A stretch of 31,182 nt of DNA from Anaerolineaceae bacterium UBA6105 (GTDB lineage Bacteria; Chloroflexota; Anaerolineae; Anaerolineales; Anaerolineaceae). A program made the translations under genes and the position numbers. Location: NCBI GenBank assembly GCA_002423495.1, contig DIWN01000047.1, positions 7,568 to 38,749 on the forward strand. The letters are read 5' to 3'. The notes under the pieces are model-generated. The model saw only the letters and a list, made by a program, of their open reading frames with translations, ran no database searches and had not been told where the DNA came from. The first letter of the stretch is position 1. The number at the start of each line of letters is the position of its first letter. Shown here in pieces: positions 16,945 through 23,023 of this stretch.

Positions 16945-16987
16945 TTGACAATTTGTGTATAATTTATCTACTATATTTTTTATAGTA
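16945..16987 (+). promoter_or_regulatory. HxlR promoter with overlapping operator-like repeat
   Basis: TTGACA (16945-16950) and TACTAT (16969-16974) are 18 bp apart. The -10 box is part of a perfect inverted repeat TACTATA-N5-TATAGTA (16969-16987), matching the TACT/AGTA-type sites bound by HxlR-family repressors such as YodB. The element ends 10 bp before the HxlR start, fitting autoregulation. Confidence 0.6.
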
Positions 16988-16997
16988 AAGGTAGAGG

Positions 16998-17306
16998 ATG
17001 AAAGAATCTTGCCCTATATCAAAAGCCACTGCTTTCCTCGGAGTCAAATGGACGCTTGACCTGATCTATTTCCTTCAGCAGCGCCGCCGGTTCTGCGAAC
17101 TTCAGGAAATCATGGACGGTTTGAATCCCACTACCCTTTCTCATCGGTTAAAACTGCTCGAAGCCGAAGAGATCATCCAGCGGGAAGTTTTTCCCGACAA
17201 CCAGCGCCATGTAGAATACTCGCTGACTGCCAAAGGGAAGGATCTATTGGCAGTCCATGAGGAGTTGACCAATTGGGTATCGCGCTGGTACCCAGAGGAG
17301 GTTTAA
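16998..17306 (+). CDS. HxlR-family winged-helix regulator, probable redox/electrophile sensor
   Basis: A 102-residue HxlR-type regulator. C5 in MKESCPI is the conserved N-terminal cysteine that senses quinones, diamide or other electrophiles in YodB/HypR-like members. The winged helix follows (FLGVKWTLDLIYFLQ, LNPTTLSHRLKLLEAEEII, VEYSLTAKGKDLL). AAAGG lies 6 nt upstream of the ATG. It heads a co-directional cluster of redox enzymes with a YHS protein 7 nt downstream, so it likely represses that cluster until oxidised. The exact inducer is inferred. Confidence 0.88.
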   Translation: MKESCPISKATAFLGVKWTLDLIYFLQQRRRFCELQEIMDGLNPTTLSHRLKLLEAEEIIQREVFPDNQRHVEYSLTAKGKDLLAVHEELTNWVSRWYPEEV

Positions 17307-17313
17307 CAGCACA

Positions 17314-17580
17314 ATGCAAACCATTGATCTAAAAAAACTTGGCTTACAGAATTCCGGCAACTATTGCGACCCCTTTACCGGGGAATGTTATTCAGATCTT
17401 GTTCAGGAGACACAAATGACCACAAAAATTGACCCTGTCTGCAAAATGGAAGTTGAGACTGAAACCGCCAAATACACCAGCGAGTATGAGGGTGAAAAGT
17501 ATTATTTCTGCTCTGCAGGCTGCCAGCGGGAATTTGACGAAAATCCTGCCCAGTTTTTACAGGCATCCGCCCATGATTAA
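17314..17580 (+). CDS. YHS-domain metal-binding protein
   Basis: An 88-residue protein whose C-terminal 54 residues form a YHS domain: DPVCKMEV, then YEGEKYYFCSAGCQREFDENP, with the cysteines that bind metal in this family. The first 34 residues contain YCDPFTGECY, another possible metal or thiol motif. Start is ambiguous: the ATG at 17314 has AGGAGG 11 nt upstream, whereas the ATG at 17416 has AGGAG at good distance and would give only the YHS domain (55 residues). Probably co-transcribed with the HxlR gene; may buffer metal or act in metal/redox sensing. Confidence 0.78.
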   Translation: MQTIDLKKLGLQNSGNYCDPFTGECYSDLVQETQMTTKIDPVCKMEVETETAKYTSEYEGEKYYFCSAGCQREFDENPAQFLQASAHD

Positions 17581-17619
17581 TTTCCGCTCAACTATCATCA
17601 GCGTTGGAGTTTTCCTCCT

Positions 17620-18561
17620 GTGAGCGCCAATCCCCTTCCTCCGTTGTTCGGTATCAACATTGATCCTTCCATCACCAACCTGGATCAAGCGCTGATCCGT
17701 GCCCGTTTGGCTGATCAAAGCAATGTGGAACTGGTGACCATCCAGGATCATCCTTATAATCCTGACTTTCTGGATACCTGGACGTTGCTTACTTCGCTGG
17801 CATCACGCACCGAACGGGTACGATTGATGACCAACGTAATGAATACGCCGCTACGTCCACCTGCTATGATGGCGAAAATGGCGGCGACGTTGGATGTGAT
17901 CAGCGGAGGAAGGCTGGAACTTGGGTTGGGAGCGGGAGGCTATGAGGAAGGAATGCAAGCCTGGGGTGGCGTTGTGGGCAGCACGCCGGGTGAACGCTTC
18001 CAGGCATTTTCTGAATATCTGGCAATCTTGCAGGGCATGCTTGCCAATGCCGGGCGTGAATTCTCATATTCGGGCAAGTTTTACCGGGTAGACCATGTCG
18101 TCAATGGACCAGCCCCATCCCACCGGATTCCCCTGTGGATTGGTGCCGGCAAACCGCGCATGTTGCGCCTTGCTGGAAGTCAAGGAGATGGCTGGGTAAT
18201 CGGCACGATCTACATTCTACCCGATCAACTGGATGAAGTGAACCGACTGCTCGACGAAGGTGCGGTCAGCGCAGGGCGCAAGCCGGAAGAAATTCGCCGC
18301 GGATACAATTTATTTGGTGTGATTCAGACCAACTCCGCGGAAAGATTTTCTTTCCGGAGATCAGGCATCCTGCAGGGGTCAGTGGCGGATTGGATTGAGA
18401 CCCTTCTCAATTATCACAAGCGATATCGCCACGATACTTTCATTTTCTGGCCGGTGGCCGGGAACGAAGAAAAACAGATCCGCATTTTTCTGGAAGAAGT
18501 CGTACCAGAAGTACGGCGAAAAATCATTGACGCATCCAGTACAGAGGAAGAACACAATTAA
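17620..18561 (+). CDS. Luciferase-like (LLM class) flavin-dependent oxidoreductase
   Basis: A 313-residue TIM-barrel oxidoreductase using FMN or F420. A GTG start at 17620 has GGAG about 10 nt upstream; no better ATG is in frame. Recognisable motifs include VTIQDHPYNPDFLDTW, the LTSLASRTERVRLMTNV strand, SGGRLELGLGAGGYEEGMQAWG, and IPLWIGAGKPRMLRLAGSQGDGW. The family includes F420-dependent dehydrogenases and alkanal or aromatic monooxygenases; the substrate cannot be named. Its place between a redox-sensing regulator and thiol/dioxygenase genes suggests a role with aromatic or quinone-like compounds. Confidence 0.85.
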   Translation: MSANPLPPLFGINIDPSITNLDQALIRARLADQSNVELVTIQDHPYNPDFLDTWTLLTSLASRTERVRLMTNVMNTPLRPPAMMAKMAATLDVISGGRLELGLGAGGYEEGMQAWGGVVGSTPGERFQAFSEYLAILQGMLANAGREFSYSGKFYRVDHVVNGPAPSHRIPLWIGAGKPRMLRLAGSQGDGWVIGTIYILPDQLDEVNRLLDEGAVSAGRKPEEIRRGYNLFGVIQTNSAERFSFRRSGILQGSVADWIETLLNYHKRYRHDTFIFWPVAGNEEKQIRIFLEEVVPEVRRKIIDASSTEEEHN

Positions 18562-18588
18562 TACAGAGATAGGAGTTAAGATTAAGTC

Positions 18589-19227
18589 ATGGAAACTGTC
18601 AAGCTGACCATTTATTCTGATTATGTTTGCCCCTGGTGCTATGTTGGTCAGGGTGCAGTTGAAAAATTAGCCCAGGATTATGCGCTGGACGTGACCTGGC
18701 GCCCTTACTACCTCCGCCCGGATACTCCGCCAGAAGGGATGGAGTTGCCACCGCATATAAAAGCTCACATGGCTCAAACGAATGCGCGCCTCAAACAGAT
18801 GGCAACCGCAGCAGAGCTCCCGATGGTTTTCCCGGACAGGCTGCCCAACACCCGTCTGGCTCACGAGGCAACAGAATATGCGTTGCAAAAAGGGAAAGGC
18901 GTCGAATTCCACCGTGCCATTTTTGATCGTTATTACGGTCGTGGAGAAGATATCAGCCAGTGGAAAGTGATCCAGGAAACTGCCAATGAGCTAGGATTGG
19001 ATGGAGAGGAAATGCGGCGGGAAGTGGAGAGTGGCAAGTTCACATCCAAAGTTCGCGCTCAGGTGGATGAAGCTCAGGAAATTGGGATTGATGGCGTTCC
19101 CACCTACATCATCAATGATCAGTATGCAATCGTCGGCGCACAACCTTACGAGAACTTTGTGACCGCGCTGGAACAAATCCAAAATGAGACCGGCATTCAA
19201 TTTGCGAGAGCATCCCAAGCGAGCTAG
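18589..19227 (+). CDS. DsbA-family oxidoreductase, FrnE-like (CPWC)
   Basis: A 212-residue thioredoxin-fold protein of the FrnE/2-hydroxychromene-2-carboxylate-isomerase branch of DsbA. The active site is C-P-W-C in IYSDYVCPWCYVGQGAVEKL at about residues 14-17; the cis-Pro loop is GIDGVPTYIINDQYAIVGAQP near the C-terminus. There is no signal peptide, so it is cytosolic, as for other FrnE proteins. It follows the flavin oxidoreductase by 27 nt. It is related to the TGA-containing DsbA-like gene at 20246-20896, providing the cysteine form for comparison in the same cluster. Confidence 0.88.
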   Translation: METVKLTIYSDYVCPWCYVGQGAVEKLAQDYALDVTWRPYYLRPDTPPEGMELPPHIKAHMAQTNARLKQMATAAELPMVFPDRLPNTRLAHEATEYALQKGKGVEFHRAIFDRYYGRGEDISQWKVIQETANELGLDGEEMRREVESGKFTSKVRAQVDEAQEIGIDGVPTYIINDQYAIVGAQPYENFVTALEQIQNETGIQFARASQAS

Positions 19228-19272
19228 TGTCGATCGACATCTGTTTGTAAACTATTTTCGAGGACAAGGGAT

Positions 19273-20088
19273 ATGACAGAGCAAACGGAAATCACACGAA
19301 AAGCACAAATTGTTTACTTCTCCCACGGAGGAGGACCATTGCCGATTCTGGGTGATCCAGGTCACAAGGCAATGGTGGAATTCATGCAACAGCTCCCTTC
19401 CCAACTGCGCAGACCGGATTCTATTCTGGTGATCAGCGCTCATTGGGAAGAAACTGTGCCGACCATGCTGGGAGCGGAAAACCCACCGATGTTCTATGAC
19501 TATTATGGTTTTCCCGATCAGGCTTACCGCATCACCTACCCTGCTCCCGGAGACCTCAAGTTGGTGGAGCGGGTCACACAGATGCTGCAGAAGAATCAAA
19601 TCGCCACCCAAATTGACCCGCGAAGAGGATATGATCACGGCGTCTTCATCCCTTTGAAGATGATGTACCCGCAGGCAGATATTCCGGTTGCCCAGCTTTC
19701 CTTGATCCGCGGTCTTGACCCGGCGGCACATATCGCTCTAGGGAAAGCCCTGCGTGACCTGTTGACGGAAAACATTTTGGTCATCGGTTCCGGTTTTTCT
19801 TTCCATAACCAGAGTGCATTTTTTGGTCGCTCCGGGGTTGGACCGGACCCGCGCAATGAAGCTTTTCAAGACTGGCTGATTGAAACCTGCACCAGTCCAA
19901 TTCCACAAGCTGACCGGGAACAGCGACTGATTCATTGGGAAGAAGCGCCTAATGCGCGTTACTGTCACCCGCGCGAAGAGCATCTGCTCCCGGTGCATGT
20001 TACCCAGGGAATGGCAAATGAGGGCGCCAAAGTCATCTTTGATGACCTGATTCTCGGTAAGCGGGGAATTGGTTTCCTCTGGGCATAA
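19273..20088 (+). CDS. DODA-type extradiol aromatic ring-opening dioxygenase (LigB superfamily)
   Basis: A 271-residue class III extradiol dioxygenase, which would cleave catechol-type rings using a non-haem metal. Candidate metal and catalytic residues are visible: H18 (YFSHGGGPLP), H57 (ISAHWEE), H122 (GYDHGVFIPL) and H232/H237 (CHPREEHLLP). Length and motif order match the DODA/YgiD family. AAGGG lies a few bases before the ATG. In a locus led by an HxlR regulator it recalls Bacillus YodB-controlled catechol/quinone detoxification genes. The use of oxygen contrasts with the anaerobic maturase elsewhere in the window and suggests oxygen-exposed conditions at times. Confidence 0.88.
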   Translation: MTEQTEITRKAQIVYFSHGGGPLPILGDPGHKAMVEFMQQLPSQLRRPDSILVISAHWEETVPTMLGAENPPMFYDYYGFPDQAYRITYPAPGDLKLVERVTQMLQKNQIATQIDPRRGYDHGVFIPLKMMYPQADIPVAQLSLIRGLDPAAHIALGKALRDLLTENILVIGSGFSFHNQSAFFGRSGVGPDPRNEAFQDWLIETCTSPIPQADREQRLIHWEEAPNARYCHPREEHLLPVHVTQGMANEGAKVIFDDLILGKRGIGFLWA

Positions 20089-20245
20089 GGATTGAAGGAT
20101 ACCAGACATATCAATTTCGCCTGGGTTCCCACTCCCTCAAGTCTTTGCCCTCAAGGCATAACACCAAGGTCGGCAAGTATGACCATTCATAGGAAGCTCA
20201 AATTTATCCGGATTCTCGGAGACGGTTAGTTTAGAAAGGTAGAAC

Positions 20246-20896
20246 ATGTCCAATTTGGTTATTGATTTTTATCATGATGTGCTTTGAGTATGGTGCTTTT
20301 TAACCTCGGCGAGGTTACGACGCATCATTCAAGATTATCCGCAGATTGAAATCAATCATCATGCTTTCGCGCTTGCCACTGATGTCAATGCAATTTCAAG
20401 AATGTTTGGGAGTACAGTGGCTGGTAAAAACGAGATTATGGGGCATTGGGCGGCAGCTGCCCGACACCCGGATGGTGAATCCATCAATGTCAACCTGATG
20501 CGCAGCCGTGAGTTCCCTTATCCCTATTCCATGCCCGGTTTGCTGGCATGTAAAGCGGCGCAATTTCAAGGGGGAATGCCTGCACATTGGGATATGTTCG
20601 AACGTGTTCAGCGCGCACATGCGGTGGAGGCGAGAAATATTGCCGACACTGACGTTTTGAAAGCCTGCGCAGCCGATGTCGGATTGGATATTGACCGCTG
20701 GAAAGAGGATTTCAACAGTCCTGCGGCAAAACAGGCTGTGGAGACGGATTTGATCCAGGCGCAACAGTCAGGCGTCAATGCCGTTCCAACCTTGATCTTT
20801 AATCAACGTTGGATCCTGCCTGGGGCGGTGTCGGAAGCGGATTTGCGACAAGTCATCGACCGCCTTCTCGCCGGAGAGGACCCCTCGAAAGGCTGA
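20246..20896 (+). CDS. DsbA-family oxidoreductase with in-frame TGA at the first active-site position (putative selenoprotein, UxxC)
   Basis: From the ATG at 20246 (AAAGG 5 nt upstream) the frame reads MSNLVIDFYHDVL, then TGA at 20285-20287, then VWCFLTSARLRRIIQDYP and continues intact to the stop at 20894-20896: 216 residues counting the TGA codon. TGA is codon 14, exactly where DsbA-family relatives have the first Cys of C-x-x-C (the second, C17, is present). Downstream the fold is complete, including the cis-Pro loop SGVNAVPTLIFNQRW (P181). A two-tier hairpin starts 3 nt after the TGA (20290-20328). Sequence shows the frame and structure; reading TGA as selenocysteine is inference. The alternative is a pseudogene or base error; a gene caller would keep only the part from 20402 and lose the active site. 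Confidence 0.72.
20290..20328 (+). promoter_or_regulatory. Putative bacterial SECIS element
   Basis: Immediately after the in-frame TGA a lower stem ATGGTGC/GCATCAT (20290-20296 with 20322-20328, one G-U pair), a symmetric 4/4 internal loop and a perfect upper stem TAACCTC/GAGGTTA (20301-20307 with 20311-20317) close a GGC loop. The loop starts 20 nt after the TGA, within the distance reported for bacterial SECIS elements, and begins with G as SelB-recognised loops do. A similar short palindrome at 16911-16925 is a caution against over-reading. Confidence 0.6.
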
Positions 20897-20985
20897 CGCA
20901 TCCGTGAATTAAGGATTGAATTCAGCCATCGGTGATTAATTTTTTAAAGTGGATTTAGCATCCACAGTTGAGATAGAGGTAATTA

Positions 20986-21621
20986 ATGAATCCAATAATA
21001 AACGGGAAACCCTTATCCATTTACCATATCCTGAAATTTCCAGAAAGTTTCAATTCCCAACCAGATTTGACCAAATACCCATCCATTCTTGCCCTTCACG
21101 GTCATGGCGGTAATGAACACAATCTGATCGATCTGGCAGCATATCTCCCGGAGAATCTACTCTGGATTAGTGGCAGGGGACCTGTGGAAAGCTCCCCAGG
21201 CTCGTATGACTGGTACACGGTCAGCCAATTTGGGCGTCCGGATCCAGATTTGCTCGAACAGTCCTTGAGTAAAATCGAAATATTCATTCAGGAACTGATC
21301 ACTGCATATCCTATCGATCCCCAAAAAGTTTTTCTAATGGGTTTCAGTCAAGGAACCATGATTTCATTATCCTACCTGCTCACCCGCCCGCAGAGTATTG
21401 CAGGGGTTATCGCCCACCCGGGCCAGGTGCGGAAAGCGAGCGGGAACCAGGTGGCCGCCACGGCTCCGACGATGATCTGTCCCTCCCCGCCAATATTGAT
21501 GACACTCGCGCGGAAAGCAATACAAATGCCCAAACCTACCAGCAGAAGCGGGGTTGCCTTCACCAGTGTCTGCGTCAGACCGGATACACTTCCGAACGCT
21601 CCGTTGATGAGCTGTGCATAA
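20986..21621 (+). pseudogene. Carboxylesterase/phospholipase, truncated by a rearrangement
   Basis: The first about 143 codons (to about 21414) match the phospholipase/carboxylesterase alpha/beta-hydrolase family: ILALHGHGGNEHNLIDLA (oxyanion), RGPVESSPGSYDWY, and the nucleophile S121 in LMGFSQGTMIS. Homology stops at about TRPQSIAGVIA; the remaining frame to 21621 is the antisense of an ABC permease and has no esterase features. The catalytic Asp and His are therefore lost. The start is well supported (AGAGG before the ATG at 20986). It lies 89 bp after the DsbA-like gene; a small hairpin GTGGAT-N5-ATCCAC occurs at 20949-20965. Confidence 0.75.
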
Positions 21622-21752
21622 GCCATCAGGGGATTGACCTTGATAAAGAGCAGCATAACGGCGCCTATGAGCAGCGCCATTAGCATCCCTGCTAAAGGTA
21701 GAAGTGAATTGAAAAATAAACTGCGAATCATCTGAGATAGATTTGAAATCAT
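21390..21752 (-). pseudogene. Truncated ABC permease (BPD_transp_2, BMP/nucleoside-type), N-terminal fragment
   Basis: From the ATG at 21752 on the minus strand the product reads MISNLSQMIRSLFFNSLLPL, a hydrophobic segment, then KATPLLLVGLGICIAFRASV and INIGGEGQIIVGAVAATWFP, the signature of permeases that work with BmpA-type nucleoside/simple-sugar binding proteins. Homology ends around ITPAIL near 21393, about 120 residues into a protein normally over 300 long, where the DNA joins the esterase fragment. No ATPase or binding-protein gene accompanies it. A short upstream frame ends with an ATGA overlap at 21749-21752 (FFSGMS), possibly the remnant of an upstream ATPase end. Non-functional as it stands. 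Confidence 0.7.
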
Positions 21753-21828
21753 GACATGCCAGAGAAAAAACAAACAAGATTGGATTCATCAAAGTTAAAC
21801 CTGCTGTCGTAATAGGGGGATAACCTGT

Positions 21829-21907
21829 TATAATTATAAGTACCCGGACTCCAGATTCCTGCTTGCTTCTTAAGTCGCCATTCTGTATCGAATGGTGGCT
21901 TTTTTTC
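21829..21907 (+). terminator. Hairpin with U tract in the leader of the RRM gene (terminator or attenuator)
   Basis: A TATAAT (21829-21834) precedes CCATTC/GAATGG arms (about 21878-21896, extendable by flanking GC/GC pairing) followed directly by TTTTTTT ending near 21906. This has the form of an intrinsic terminator on the plus strand, about 85 bp upstream of the RRM start. Because nothing intact ends just before it, it may regulate the RRM gene by attenuation. The -35 box is not clear. Confidence 0.5.
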
Positions 21908-21992
21908 ATCTCCAATTCTGGAAGATCCGTTCATAGTTGCCCGGATTTATAAATCCCTCAAAAATTGGAAACCAATAGAAAAGGAAAATAAA

Positions 21993-22280
21993 ATGATCGC
22001 TAAATTGTATGTTGGAAATCTATCCTACGATACCACTGAGGATAAACTGCGTGAACTATTTGCTGAGGCTGGAACTGTTGACTCAGTGGATATGATCATG
22101 GATCGAGACACCAATCGCCCGAAAGGATTCGCATTTGTTACGATGAAGACCCAGGCTGAGGCAGAAAACGCCATCCGCTTGTTCAACGGAAAAATGGTGG
22201 ATAACCGGGAGTTAAAGGTGAATGTGGCAAAACCACGCGAAGATCGCCCTCAAAGATTTGATGATCGAAGGCGCAGGTAA
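21993..22280 (+). CDS. RRM-type RNA-binding protein
   Basis: A 95-residue single RRM protein. RNP2 is LYVGNLSY near residues 5-12 and RNP1 is RPKGFAFVTM near 47-56; a short basic tail (EDRPQRFDDRRRR) follows. Length and layout match the bacterial RNA-binding proteins common in cyanobacteria and Chloroflexota, often cold-induced. AAGGAAAATAAAATG gives a good ribosome site. The leader contains a hairpin with a U tract, which may control expression. It binds single-stranded RNA; targets unknown. Confidence 0.92.
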   Translation: MIAKLYVGNLSYDTTEDKLRELFAEAGTVDSVDMIMDRDTNRPKGFAFVTMKTQAEAENAIRLFNGKMVDNRELKVNVAKPREDRPQRFDDRRRR

Positions 22281-22295
22281 AGCAATTTCACATAT

Positions 22296-22328
22296 CATTG
22301 CCCGGGATCAATTTAATTCTGGGCAATG
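22296..22328. repeat. Inverted repeat CATTGCCC-N17-GGGCAATG
   Basis: Perfect 8-bp arms lie 15 bp after the RRM stop. The U tract downstream is weak, so it may be a leaky terminator or an mRNA 3'-end stabiliser between the RRM and CarD-like genes. Confidence 0.4.
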
Positions 22329-22357
22329 ACTTGACTAATTTTCGAAAGGCTCGCGAA

Positions 22358-22834
22358 ATGGATTTTCAAGTAGGTGACAATGTCATTCACCGTACCTTTG
22401 GTCTTGGCGAGATCACCGATATCGAAGAAAAAGTTATCAACGGAACCCCGGTGAACTGTTATGTGGTTCAAGTGAACCACACGACCATTTGGGTTCCAGC
22501 AGATACTCCCGGACAGAACAGCTTAAGAACGCCTACCCCGCCAGAGGAATTTATCAAAACCATTGAGATCCTCACCACACCGCATGACACCATGGACGGG
22601 GATCGCTTGTTGCGCAAAAAACAATTACTAGATCAGTTGAGGGATGGTCAATTAACCTCAATTTGCCAGGTGATACGGGATTTGAGTTACTATAAGCGCA
22701 CATCTAAATTGAATGATCAGGAAAAATCGATATTGGATCACGCAGTCGATTCGCTTCTCATGGAATGGTCCCGTTCCATGGAGATCCCCCTGGATGAGGC
22801 GCAAAAAACAATGGAGACCATGCTGCAGGCTTAA
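22358..22834 (+). CDS. CarD/CdnL-like transcription factor
   Basis: A 158-residue protein from the ATG at 22358 (AAAGG upstream); a TTG at 22298 in the inverted repeat is a less likely start. The N-terminal CarD-type Tudor-like domain is seen in MDFQVGDNVIHRTFGLGEIT, with YVVQVNHTTIWVPADTPGQN, which in known CarD proteins contacts the RNA polymerase beta subunit. The C-terminal helical half (LLRKKQLLDQLRDGQLTSI, then VIRDLSYYKRTSKLNDQEKS) matches the CarD DNA-binding domain pattern. Probably a global regulator of transcription initiation at rRNA or stress promoters; the specific role is inferred. Confidence 0.83.
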   Translation: MDFQVGDNVIHRTFGLGEITDIEEKVINGTPVNCYVVQVNHTTIWVPADTPGQNSLRTPTPPEEFIKTIEILTTPHDTMDGDRLLRKKQLLDQLRDGQLTSICQVIRDLSYYKRTSKLNDQEKSILDHAVDSLLMEWSRSMEIPLDEAQKTMETMLQA

Positions 22835-23023
22835 GAGTTCCGGTTGCGCATTGAAGCTGTTGTTTTGATTTTTCCCCGGTTACCAGTTGTTCCGATGGTA
22901 AACTGACCCTCATATCGAGCTAACTGAATAACACGATCAAAATGATCAAACACTCTGGATGGTCGGATAGACACCCAGCAATATTTGTTCAATCACTGCA
23001 AAAGATTGACCCAACGCAAACGA
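22835..23023. other. Convergent intergenic region
   Basis: It separates the CarD-like gene from the end of the GH9 gene. A TTACCA/TGGTAA hairpin at 22880-22901 is followed on the minus strand by GGGGAAAAATC and might act as a weak terminator; nothing else is recognised. Confidence 0.3.

Noticed and set aside
20246..20896. Frameshift as explanation for the interrupted DsbA-like gene
   Set aside because: The homologous sequence before and after the TGA is in the same frame; only the TGA codon interrupts it, so no insertion or deletion is needed.
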